Source: UBA2128 sp964534955
Lineage (GTDB): Bacteria; Fidelibacterota; Marinisomatia; Marinisomatales; UBA2128
Direction of reading: 5' to 3'
Length of the DNA stretch: 64,000 nucleotides
NCBI GenBank assembly: GCA_964534955.1
Contig: CAZHRR010000001.1
Span: 1-64,000 of the forward strand
Notes under the pieces: generated by a model
Seen by the model: only the letters and a program-made list of their open reading frames with translations
What the model was told of the DNA's origin: nothing
The model's database searches: none
Shown here: piece by piece, positions 43,368 to 51,641 of the stretch
Layout of the letters: each line of letters begins with the position of its first letter
How positions within the stretch are numbered: the stretch's first letter is position 1
Program-made: the position numbers and the translations under genes

Positions 43368-43690
43368 TTAATCAGTTTCTTTGTCTCTATTTTCTAATTC
43401 AGGAATTATCCAAATGCCCTTTTTGTCAGATCCAATCCTTTCTAATAGACTGTTATTGCGTAATTTGGAGATGTTATTTCCCACCGTTGTTGTGCTTATT
43501 CCTATCTTTTCGGACATTTCAATAATGGTGATGCTGGGGTGAATCCAGATCTGTTCCAGCACTTTCCAGGCATTTACACCCAACTTTACACCCAACCCTT
43601 TTTGCACTTCCTCCCAATTTGTTGCCTGTCCGGTTTTTTGCTGAAATTCAAAAACAGCTTTGGTGAAATTCTGTCTCTGCGATTACAATA
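43368..43690 (-). pseudogene. Second remnant: helix-turn-helix tail (FTKAVFEFQQK...GISTTTVGNNISKLR)
   Basis: From a TAA at ~43685 the frame reads RQNFTKAVFEFQQKTGQ and goes through GLGVKLGVNAWKVLEQIWIHP to a winged HTH (TIIEMSEKIGISTTTVGNNI) and stops at 43368; the first plausible start is internal (43607). It resembles the extreme C-terminus of the same family of large ATP-binding regulators as the fragment at 42991-43330, so two tails stand in tandem. No upstream part remains. Confidence 0.55.
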
Positions 43691-43781
43691 ATACCTATTA
43701 ACATAATGTAAAGTGATTTAAATTGTGTTGTTCTCTACCAATGGTAGTAGAATCTAAAAAGGTTTCAGTCGCTGAACCCGT

Positions 43782-44138
43782 ATGAATCAGCGGCTTTTTC
43801 AACGAAAAATGGTAGCTGTAGCTAAAATATCTGACCATAGCAGTTTTGCTCTCACAAGAGAGTCCGGGGATAGTCTTTTTAAATTGATATCACAATTTCT
43901 TTCAGAACATCTAAATACCGAGAAAATCATTATAGATTTTTCCGATATCCCCGATGTCTCAATTTCTTTCATTCAGGCTACCGTATTGAAGTTAATTGAT
44001 AAGCAGTACAAAGTTGAACTCATCAATTTGAACAAATCTATCAGATTCAAGATATCTACCCTTACTCAGATTGCAAAAATAGATCCCGCCATTTTCAAAA
44101 TGGCAAAAAGTTATCCTCAATCTCCGATGTTCGTGTAA
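43782..44138 (+). CDS. STAS-like (DUF4325-type) domain protein
   Basis: 118 aa. KIIIDFSDIPDVSISFIQATVLKLI (~48-72) is the central strand-helix pair of a STAS-like fold ('i.iDfs.v..is.sF'), with DKQYKVELINLN as the next strand. DUF4325 proteins of this kind are normally encoded beside a histidine-kinase-like ATPase, as here (44095-44946), but in this window the two are convergent and overlap by 44 bp. Role unknown; anti-sigma/anti-anti-sigma-like partner switching is inferred from fold. Confidence 0.7.
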   Translation: MNQRLFQRKMVAVAKISDHSSFALTRESGDSLFKLISQFLSEHLNTEKIIIDFSDIPDVSISFIQATVLKLIDKQYKVELINLNKSIRFKISTLTQIAKIDPAIFKMAKSYPQSPMFV

Positions 44139-44946
44139 CATCGGTACGAAAACATACTTCCACAAAAGTCCCGTTAAAACCACACCCATAATTTGGATAT
44201 ACATAGGGTCGTGTATTTATAAACTTTACACAACCGTTATTTGAGGCGATAAAAAGATATTCATCGGGGAATTCAAGGTAACCTCTGAGAATTGTTAGGC
44301 CCCAACCTCCCTCAACATACGTGGATATACCCGGCTCTGTAGCGAATATAATTGCATCAGAATCGGCTTGAACTTCTGTAAACTGAGATTTGATTTTTCG
44401 AGGTATTCCAATTCCAATATCTGCAATGGAAATCTTGACAGTATTCTGGTACGACTGTGCCACAACAAAAAAGTTGTCTTGACCAGAATGCCTTCGAATG
44501 TTATCGAGCAATTCAGCAAAAACATCATTAACAAATTCTGATGGAATCGACCCCTCGCTTTTTTCATAAGTTATCTGAGCCAATTCTTGGATAATGTCTC
44601 TCATCTGAAATCTGTCCTCGAATTCAATCTTCTGGAATTCCAGAAGACTTCCCTTAAGTTCTCTACGCCTTATGATTGGTCGTTCAGGTTTGATAGTTAA
44701 AGGGATACTAAATGTTTCATCTAAAAACGATAAAAAATTTATGCGCTCTAAATAATTAAGCACTTCTGTTGAAAAGCGAATCATAATCGAATCAGAAACT
44801 TGTGATTGAAAGTCAATAAATCCTGCTAAGAATGAAAGACCGACGGGATCGAAAAAAGTGATTGAACTACAGTTTATATCAAACTTGTCTGTTTCTACAA
44901 CTTCCCATTTCTTCCTCCCGATGAATTGATGATTAAATATTGCCAC
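44095..44946 (-). CDS. STAS-HATPase fusion (GHKL ATP-binding protein)
   Basis: 283 aa. The first ~90 residues have a STAS-like look (FDINCSSITFFDPVGLSFLAGF). The rest is a GHKL ATPase: N box FVNDVFAELLDNIRRHS (~138-154), G1 box IADIGIGIP, G2 box GGWGLTIL. There is no phospho-acceptor His or sensor domain, so it is not a classical two-component kinase but resembles partner-switching kinases (SpoIIAB/RsbW-like) acting on a STAS partner. It is convergent with, and overlaps by 44 bp, the STAS-like gene. Confidence 0.8.
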   Translation of the reverse strand: MAIFNHQFIGRKKWEVVETDKFDINCSSITFFDPVGLSFLAGFIDFQSQVSDSIMIRFSTEVLNYLERINFLSFLDETFSIPLTIKPERPIIRRRELKGSLLEFQKIEFEDRFQMRDIIQELAQITYEKSEGSIPSEFVNDVFAELLDNIRRHSGQDNFFVVAQSYQNTVKISIADIGIGIPRKIKSQFTEVQADSDAIIFATEPGISTYVEGGWGLTILRGYLEFPDEYLFIASNNGCVKFINTRPYVYPNYGCGFNGTFVEVCFRTDVTRTSEIEDNFLPF

Positions 44947-45037
44947 TTAAAAGCACCCGTTGGTTAATGGATCGCTCATTCATCACCGTCCTTCATTACC
45001 CAATCGAAATCTTTCTCACTTCTTACTTCTTCCCGCC

Positions 45038-45502
45038 CTACCACCGGAAGTATGCCGGATGCCCCGGCTTCACCGCTACAAATGTACCGCGGCAGGTGGC
45101 ACACACTTTCCCGTTGGACGATAGTTCGCCATCCACCACCGCACGACTTCCTTTCAACTCCACCAGCCAGGCACGGAGATGAACAGGCTCATCAGTCGGT
45201 GTAGGTCGTAAAAGTTTAACACTGTAGTCAGCTGTTACGGTTGATGGAACTTGGTCTTCCCCAGCCGCTTTCATCAAATGGTAGGCGGCGGTCCAGTTAC
45301 AGTGACAATCGAGAAGCGTTCCAATAATACCGCCGTTCAGCACTCCGGGGAAGGCTTCATGATGCTTCTCAGCTGTCCATTCAGCTATAACATTGTCCCC
45401 ATCCACAAAGCTGTCTATTCGCAACCCACTTTCATTGGCCGGGCCGCATCCGAAACAGATGCTCTCGGGGGCGTAGGTTAGCTGAAGACTTTTTTCATTC
45501 AT
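45038..45502 (-). CDS. Hotdog-fold (PaaI-like) acyl-CoA thioesterase
   Basis: 154 aa. CFGCGPANESGLRIDSF (~17-33) is the standard opening for this subfamily, FPGVLNGGIIGTLLDCHCNW holds the 'hot-dog' helix with Asp as catalytic acid, and VTADYSVKLLRPTPTDEPVHLRA the conserved sheet. It hydrolyses acyl-CoA; substrate chain is unknown. The final coding bases give CHGTF-like C..CRGTFVAV. ATGA overlap with the MATE gene places both in one transcript. Confidence 0.85.
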   Translation of the reverse strand: MNEKSLQLTYAPESICFGCGPANESGLRIDSFVDGDNVIAEWTAEKHHEAFPGVLNGGIIGTLLDCHCNWTAAYHLMKAAGEDQVPSTVTADYSVKLLRPTPTDEPVHLRAWLVELKGSRAVVDGELSSNGKVCATCRGTFVAVKPGHPAYFRW

Positions 45503-46905
45503 GCAGGGGAAGGTGCCACTTCGCGGATACGCTTCTCTATTCTACGCAGACCCCATTGAAGCCAAATACTGGCCACGATTGCAGAACAAACCATGGAAGT
45601 CAGCATGGCAACCCAAATCCACTCAATTGGTTTATTGAGCCAATAGACGAAAATGACAGAAAGTACTACGCTGATGAGAAAGACCCTTAATAATGTTATA
45701 ACCAGCATGGGCATGCCAAACCCAAGTCCCTGCAGGATGCGCCCGCTGGCCATGCTGATGGCAATAAATGGGTATGCAAAAACCAGAACATGAACATAAC
45801 CCGCTCCCAGCCTGATAACTGTAGTATCATTTGTAAAAGCTGATATAATTGCTTCAGCATTGAAATAGAAAATAGCTCCCAGAACAATACCAATAAATGC
45901 TGCTCGACTCATACCATAATATATAACCTGGCGGACAAGATCCATACGCCGGGCTCCGTAAAACATTCCTACTACTGTTACTAAACCAGTAGCAATAGCA
46001 ATTGACGGCATGAGAAAAATATGGTCCACACGAGAACCTACACCATAGGCTGCAACAGCAAGATCGCCCACTTGAGATTCACTGGAAAACATTCCCGAAA
46101 TAATTCTATTAAAAACAAAGTTCCCGCTGGACATAAGCACCATAGAGAAAGATGCAGGAACTCCAATTAGAAAAATTTTCTTTAAGATTGTACCAGAAAA
46201 AGAAAAATCCTTCATAGCAAAAGTGACATACGCGTGCTCCTTTACAAAAAGCATATAGATAAAAATGAGACAGACTATGGTCTGACTGACAACAGTAGCC
46301 ACAGCGGCTCCCTTGACTCCCATACCGAAACCGAACATGAAGATGGGGTCCAAGATAATATTCATCACAGTCCCCATAGCTTGAATCATTACAGGTGTAC
46401 GCACGTTGCCTTCACCTGTCAGAATAGAACGGAAGAAAACCGACAATACCATAAACATGTAACCGATAATGATAACACTGAAGTAATCCCACGCTGGGCC
46501 GATGGTATTCTCTGAGGCTCCCGCCAGCAGAAGGAGATTTTTCCCCCACAAGAATCCGGCAACAGTAATAATTGACCCTAGTATTAATCCCAGCGTCACA
46601 CCGTGCTCAGCACTGTTGTCTGCCCCTTTCTTGTCTTCTGCTCCAATGAAGTTGGCAATGACAGCGGTAATTCCTGTGCCAAGCCCAAAAACTATTCCTA
46701 ATCCGAAGAACATGAGAGGACCTGCAAACTGTACGGCCGCAAGAGCATCCTCCCCCACACGACCCACAAAAATCATATCCACTACCATGTAAGCAGTCTG
46801 AATTGCCAACCCGATCATCATAGGCAGCGCCAGTGTCCAAACAGCCCGTCTGGGGTTTGCTTTAAATTCTTCCAGGCGGGATTCTTTTTTGTCTATAATG
46901 TCCAT
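45499..46905 (-). CDS. MATE family efflux transporter
   Basis: 468 aa with twelve membrane helices in two similar halves. ALPMMIGLAIQTAYMVVDMIFVGRVGEDALAAVQFAGPL and its second-half counterpart (GVPASFSMVLMSSGNFVFNRI) are diagnostic, and NFIGAEDKKGADNSAEHG is the loop after helix 2. MATE proteins exchange cations (Na+ or H+) for drugs or metabolites. It follows nothing on its strand for 250 bp and shares a transcript with the thioesterase. Confidence 0.95.
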   Translation of the reverse strand: MDIIDKKESRLEEFKANPRRAVWTLALPMMIGLAIQTAYMVVDMIFVGRVGEDALAAVQFAGPLMFFGLGIVFGLGTGITAVIANFIGAEDKKGADNSAEHGVTLGLILGSIITVAGFLWGKNLLLLAGASENTIGPAWDYFSVIIIGYMFMVLSVFFRSILTGEGNVRTPVMIQAMGTVMNIILDPIFMFGFGMGVKGAAVATVVSQTIVCLIFIYMLFVKEHAYVTFAMKDFSFSGTILKKIFLIGVPASFSMVLMSSGNFVFNRIISGMFSSESQVGDLAVAAYGVGSRVDHIFLMPSIAIATGLVTVVGMFYGARRMDLVRQVIYYGMSRAAFIGIVLGAIFYFNAEAIISAFTNDTTVIRLGAGYVHVLVFAYPFIAISMASGRILQGLGFGMPMLVITLLRVFLISVVLSVIFVYWLNKPIEWIWVAMLTSMVCSAIVASIWLQWGLRRIEKRIREVAPSPA

Positions 46906-47163
46906 TTGTTAACCCTAGGCGGGCTTTAACTACCTGATTGGGAAAGAGGAGTTTCAGCACAATCCTAAATATATGAAAGGGAAAAGAGGGAAGAAGTACA
47001 AGTAGCAGGGGCAGTTAGGTGTTAGACGTTCGACGTTAGATGTTTTCCTTTTCCTATATTCGCTTTAGGCGAGTCTTAAATCCGTCGCAGAAAATCATTA
47101 AACTGCATACAACATTCCAAATCTCCATTTACCCGACTTCAACTGAAACACTTCAGGATAATT
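46906..47163. other. Degenerate low-complexity spacer
   Basis: Contains short tandem-like phrases (TTAGGTGTTAGACGTTCGACGTTAGATGTT, ~47015-47044) of the kind found dispersed between genes elsewhere in such genomes. No gene is seen. Confidence 0.4.
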
Positions 47164-47475
47164 TTAACCCTTTATCATCACAAGCATCATTTTAAACGAT
47201 GTTACTGCAGATAGTGCGTGCGGTTTATTTGCCGGAAGAATGATTACTTCTCCTTTGCGTACTTGATGAACATCTCCAGAAATGGTAACATCTGCCTCAC
47301 CATCAATAATCTGGACCAAAGCATCAAAAGGTGCAGTGTGTTCGCTGAGTCCCTGCCCTTTGTCGAATGCAAAGAGTGTTATGTTACCTGCATCTTTCTT
47401 TAGAATTGTCTTACTAACCACAGCATCTTTTTGATATTCGACTGCCTCTTGCAGAATAAAATTCTCAGCTTTCAT
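47164..47475 (-). CDS. Single-domain cupin protein
   Basis: 103 aa from ATG 47475 (MKAENFILQEAVEYQKDAV); a GTG two codons earlier also fits. The cupin motif 1 is GLSEHTAPFDALVQIIDGEADV and motif 2 is VRKGEVIILPANKPHAL. The metal-binding His/Glu set is partly kept (His in SEHT and the His in KPHA), so a bound metal is possible. Role unknown, probably a small enzyme or sensor; monocistronic. Confidence 0.85.
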   Translation of the reverse strand: MKAENFILQEAVEYQKDAVVSKTILKKDAGNITLFAFDKGQGLSEHTAPFDALVQIIDGEADVTISGDVHQVRKGEVIILPANKPHALSAVTSFKMMLVMIKG

Positions 47476-47584
47476 TGTCACATTTTCACCCTTATTGATT
47501 TATGATTTACAATTTTCTATTTTTTATTTTCTCACAGGGAGCTACGCTGAATCTTTACAATTGTCAATCAAAAATCGTCAATTG

Positions 47585-48535
47585 TCAATTCCCAAACTCC
47601 CAAGATATCCCTACTCCCATAACGACACCAGCCACACCTCCGTAGTTAATGCCTAAATCAACAGTCAGCTTATCAATGGATAATCCGGCTCCGAAAGATG
47701 TTCCAGTGGCAATATCACGCCAGAGGTCCTGGGTTATCTGTCCCATCTTGTATGAACTTGTTCCCCAACGTAAATAAAGATCATATGGTAGAGCAAACTC
47801 CCCTCCCACGCGGATAACACCTCGTTCTTCCTTTGTCCACCAGCTGCCATCCACGGAGAGTTCCAGCGGCAGGTATTTCAACTTCTTTGTAATGCCGGCT
47901 GATACATTGGCAGGAATCTCCTCATCATAATCCGTATAGCTTGAGAGTGTGACACCCAAATTATTGACCGCCAATCCCACATGTAGATCGAAACGTGGAA
48001 TATCTATAGCTGCACCCAGGGTGATCAGTCCCAACATGGCAGAGACGTTTTCCACCTGACTGACAAGCAGTCCGGCTGAGCCCCCTACTGCCATGCTAGG
48101 CATCAGGGGATATGCGGCGGCAGCGGTAATCCAGGTATCACCTGCACCAAAAGTTCCTGTGGTATTCCCGTCTTCATCCAACCCGGTAAAATCGCCGTAA
48201 CTCATGTGTCTCAGGGACAGTACCGCCGGCAATCCCCTCCAGGAAGTCCGCCATTCAACTGCCCCCGATTTGATTTCCGCCGGGTAGCTGAGGAGGGAAA
48301 AGTAGAGATGTTGTAACTCATTCCAGTTGAGACCAATGAGAGCTGGGTTGAATGCTGAAACATCTCGTCCCTTGGGATCTGCCGTGCCGACCCCTGACAT
48401 GCTGAGTGTTCGAGCATGAAACGGTACGTCTAGAATAGAATAGGCTCCCTCTGCAGAAACCTGATTAACCGCTGTCAACATCAGACTGGCAATGATGAAT
48501 CTTCTATAAAAGTGATACCGGATCGATGTCCACAT
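47585..48535 (-). CDS. PorQ-type (type IX secretion) outer-membrane protein
   Basis: 316 aa from ATG 48535; the priA stop lies inside its signal region, overlap 32 bp. Signal peptide to VNQVSA. AYSILDVPFHARTLSMSGVG with VSAFNPALIGLNWNELQHLYFSLLSYPAEIKSG is the recognisable PorQ/PorV start ('yaFL.lp..aR..amGg...ndv....NPA'). The rest is beta-barrel (alternating aromatic and Gly strands, final residues WEFGN). In type IX secretion PorQ-like proteins assist the export or attachment of proteins with Por-type sorting domains, several of which are in this window. Confidence 0.75.
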   Translation of the reverse strand: MWTSIRYHFYRRFIIASLMLTAVNQVSAEGAYSILDVPFHARTLSMSGVGTADPKGRDVSAFNPALIGLNWNELQHLYFSLLSYPAEIKSGAVEWRTSWRGLPAVLSLRHMSYGDFTGLDEDGNTTGTFGAGDTWITAAAAYPLMPSMAVGGSAGLLVSQVENVSAMLGLITLGAAIDIPRFDLHVGLAVNNLGVTLSSYTDYDEEIPANVSAGITKKLKYLPLELSVDGSWWTKEERGVIRVGGEFALPYDLYLRWGTSSYKMGQITQDLWRDIATGTSFGAGLSIDKLTVDLGINYGGVAGVVMGVGISWEFGN

Positions 48536-50738
48536 AGACAGAGACTCCATTTTTTGTCTTCAAATTATCTCTCTCCAGAAGATTGGCTTCCAGAAACCAG
48601 TGAAGAGCTGCACCGTTTTTGTCTTTCTCTTTTGGAGATTTCAACACCACCTGATAACGATAATTCCCCCTGATTCGTTCCAAGGGACACGGAGCAGGCC
48701 CAAGCACTTCCATATACCGAGGTTTATACCGCAGATTTCTCGTGATGGAGTCTGCTCTCCTCTCGACGGTTGACTGTTTCTTCCCGGCGAATTCAATCTT
48801 TGCCATCCAGCTGAAAGGAGCGTACTTAAGCTCTTGACGTTCATTCATAGCAATGTTGTAATATTTTTCCAGATCGAGCTGCGCCGCTGCTTTCACGGCA
48901 GGATGATCGGCGTTGTTGGTCTGTATCACCACTTCACCGGGTCTACTGCCTCGGCCTGACCGCCCCGCCACCTGATAGATAAGCTGAAATGTTCTCTCCC
49001 CAGCCCTGAAGTCAGGGAGGAATAATCCTGCATCTGCATTGATTACACCTACCAAAGTGACATTCTCGAAGTCCAGACCCTTGGCTATCATCTGCGTTCC
49101 CAATAGAACATCGTAGTCTCCTCTCCCAAACTTTTTCAACATCTGAACATGGGCGCCGCGACGGCGGGTAGTGTCCAAGTCCATCCTCAAAAGCCGGACT
49201 TTGGGAAAAAGCTTATTCAGACCGTCCTCAACCTTCTGAGTCCCCAATCCCGACAATACCAGATTCTCACCTTGGCATTCACGACATGTCACAGGCACAG
49301 CCCGTTCCAGTCCGCAATAGTGACAGCGAAGGATATTCCCTGCCTTATGATATGTAAGAGTTATCTCACAATTCCGGCACATCTCCACCCAACCGCAATC
49401 CCTGCACTCTAACACCGGTGAAAATCCACGTCGATTCTGCAACAGGATAATCTGTTCATTCCTTTCCAGCCTGTCAGCAATCTTTTCCCGTAACAGCCGC
49501 GAGACGATAACGCTGTAGTCTTCTGTCTCTTCCCGTTCACGAATCATGTCTACCAAATGAACCTTGGGATATTTGGCTTTACCATAGCGAACCTTGAGTC
49601 GAGTATACTCGTACTTCCCGACAGCCTGATTATAATAAGACTCCAGACTTGGCGTAGCGCTGGCAAGAACAGTTAAGGCTCCGTTCAGCTTCCCCCGCAT
49701 AAGGGCAATATCCCGGGCATGGTAACGAGGCGCCGGACTTTCCTGCTTATAGCTCCCTTCCTGCTCCTCGTCAACAATGATGAGCCCTACTTTACGCAGT
49801 GGTGCAAAGATAGCACTTCGTGCTCCCACTACCACGCTATAGGCATCCCGGCAAATCTGCCGCCAAGTCCAGGCCCGCTCAGCAGATGACATCCTGCTAT
49901 GCCAAATGGCAACCCTTTCCCCAAATACGGACCGGAAGCGGGCTGCAATCTGGGGTGTCAAGGAAATTTCCGGCAGGAGGAGTATGGAATGACGTCCCAT
50001 AGCTTCTGCCTCTTGAGCAAGGTGGATATAAACTTCAGTTTTACCGCTTCCGGTAACACCGTGAAACAGGTAGGGGATGAACCGCTTCTCAGCCAGTTCA
50101 CGTTCCAACTCTCGTATCACTACCTCCTGCTCATTGGAAAATTCAATTTCTTTCTCAACAGGATCCAGACTTAGACTGCCTAAATCAGGAAGTCGAGGTA
50201 CTTTCTCCAGAGTGACAAAGTTCTTTTTCTCCAGTGCCCGAAAGACAGTGGATGGATTGGGAACGGCTGATTGCAGTGACACAACGGGAACAGCGTTATC
50301 GTATTGGGAAAGGAGATTCATCGCTTCATATTGACGCGGTGCTTTTTCCTCAAGTGCAAGCAATTCCTCATCGGTAAGCACATTTGCCTTTACCATCAGC
50401 TGCTCTGGTGGAGAGTACGACTGAGTAAGTTTCGGAGGGACTGCAGTTCGCATCACCTGACCTAACGGTGTGATATAATAGCGACTGGCCCAGTTAAGAA
50501 GATCCCATAGCTTAGCATCAAAAATGGGCGTCTCATCTACAACCCCTTTTATGGAGCGGATGCGACCTTTAAACTTCGACTTCTCGTGGCGGTGGACAAC
50601 CACGCCCTGAGCTGACCCTCTCGAACCAAAGGGCGCCCGAACACGAACTCCCACCTGCACGGAACCAGTCAATTCCTTTGGCACCCGGTAGGTAAATACT
50701 TTGTAGCTGGAAATCGGGAAGGAGATGTCAGCGTACAT
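48504..50738 (-). CDS. priA: Primosomal helicase PriA
   Basis: 744 aa from ATG 50738; a TTG at 50747 is also possible. N-terminal 3'-DNA-binding domain (MYADISFPISSYKVFTYRVP), helicase motifs: Walker A GVTGSGKTEVY, DExH-like VDEEQEGSYKQ, GLDFENVTLVG and QVAGRSGRG. The zinc-binding cysteines CRDCGWVEMCRNC and CHYCGLE...CREC are present. It restarts stalled replication forks. The length is normal. Confidence 0.97.
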   Translation of the reverse strand: MYADISFPISSYKVFTYRVPKELTGSVQVGVRVRAPFGSRGSAQGVVVHRHEKSKFKGRIRSIKGVVDETPIFDAKLWDLLNWASRYYITPLGQVMRTAVPPKLTQSYSPPEQLMVKANVLTDEELLALEEKAPRQYEAMNLLSQYDNAVPVVSLQSAVPNPSTVFRALEKKNFVTLEKVPRLPDLGSLSLDPVEKEIEFSNEQEVVIRELERELAEKRFIPYLFHGVTGSGKTEVYIHLAQEAEAMGRHSILLLPEISLTPQIAARFRSVFGERVAIWHSRMSSAERAWTWRQICRDAYSVVVGARSAIFAPLRKVGLIIVDEEQEGSYKQESPAPRYHARDIALMRGKLNGALTVLASATPSLESYYNQAVGKYEYTRLKVRYGKAKYPKVHLVDMIREREETEDYSVIVSRLLREKIADRLERNEQIILLQNRRGFSPVLECRDCGWVEMCRNCEITLTYHKAGNILRCHYCGLERAVPVTCRECQGENLVLSGLGTQKVEDGLNKLFPKVRLLRMDLDTTRRRGAHVQMLKKFGRGDYDVLLGTQMIAKGLDFENVTLVGVINADAGLFLPDFRAGERTFQLIYQVAGRSGRGSRPGEVVIQTNNADHPAVKAAAQLDLEKYYNIAMNERQELKYAPFSWMAKIEFAGKKQSTVERRADSITRNLRYKPRYMEVLGPAPCPLERIRGNYRYQVVLKSPKEKDKNGAALHWFLEANLLERDNLKTKNGVSVYVDIDPVSLL

Positions 50739-50850
50739 AACGGACAAAGATAATAGTCGGATTAGAAAGGAGCAATAAAAACACCGTCTTATTGACTAAA
50801 ATTAGAACTGAACATTTAAATTTTGCGGAAAAACTTCACCATCAAAATAT

Positions 50851-51126
50851 TTAATGTAAATATCTTTTTAGTTTTTCATAAAAACTCTCATGAGAGCCAA
50901 TAGTATAAAGAAACAAATTGTCTTTTTTAACTTCATAAGATAGAAGTAGCAACTGAGGACCGAACTTGAACTTGTGAACGCGAATTCCTTTTAAGTTCCC
51001 CATTTTTAATTCACCCACGTTTGGGGTTGCTAAGATTTCTTTAACTTGTTTATCAATAGCAAGCTGGAGTTTCTCAGGGGATTTCTTTTTAAACTTCAGG
51101 AAGTGATTGGAGGCTATGACCTTCAA
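50851..51126 (-). CDS. RelE-like toxin
   Basis: 91 aa from TTG 51126 (TTGA overlaps the antitoxin stop). KVIASNHFLKFKKKSPEKLQ, NLKGIRVHKFKFGPQLLLLSYEVKKDNLFLYTIGSHESFYEKLKRY is the RelE/ParE-type fold with the closing 'G.HE.fY..l' element common to RelE-type mRNases. The pair is a standalone toxin-antitoxin unit between priA and the next operon. Confidence 0.82.
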   Translation of the reverse strand: MKVIASNHFLKFKKKSPEKLQLAIDKQVKEILATPNVGELKMGNLKGIRVHKFKFGPQLLLLSYEVKKDNLFLYTIGSHESFYEKLKRYLH

Positions 51127-51353
51127 TCTATTACGCCAAATGTGTATTCCCTGCCAAGACCCGCCTCAATTTCCTTCTTCGCTTCTAAGGTTTCCCTAAC
51201 AAATGACAGCGGTAGGTCTGGATATTCCTCTGAAAGAATCCCATCAGTAATATACTTCTTTATCTGCTCCGATAGAGTCCTGTGCTCTGCCTCAGCCTTA
51301 ACTCTCAATTTCTTTTCGAGGGAACTTGGTAATCTTACAGTAAGTACCTTCAT
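51123..51353 (-). CDS. Ribbon-helix-helix antitoxin
   Basis: 76 aa with AGGAG before ATG. KVLTVRLPSSLEKKLRVKAEAEHRTLSEQIKKYI is a ribbon-helix-helix (MetJ/Arc) DNA-binding domain, and the C-terminal acidic tail would bind the RelE-like toxin. First gene of the pair with a 4-bp overlap; the pair is expected to repress its own promoter. Confidence 0.85.
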   Translation of the reverse strand: MKVLTVRLPSSLEKKLRVKAEAEHRTLSEQIKKYITDGILSEEYPDLPLSFVRETLEAKKEIEAGLGREYTFGVID

Positions 51354-51641
51354 TTTACTCCTTTGTATTTAATCCGAATACAAATTTCAGATTTTTTTCC
51401 CTTAATTCAAAGTGAAAAACCCATAAAAATCCATAAAATTATATACTTTAGTGCAATTAGAGAAAATCTCACCTGATTGCTTTATTTTCCGCCTCCCGAA
51501 CCACGCTTAAGGCAGCACTTGTGGCATCTTCTATCACTTTCTCTAACTATAGCACCACATTGCCACCCAAAACACATCCGCCTTACTTATTTCGGGCAGG
51601 GCGGTCAGGAAGTACCACAGCAACATTTTCGGTGTCTAAAT
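51354..51641. other. 288-bp spacer
   Basis: No gene, repeat or recognisable regulatory site is seen, apart from the AGGAG ribosome site of the antitoxin gene just upstream on the minus strand. Confidence 0.35.
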
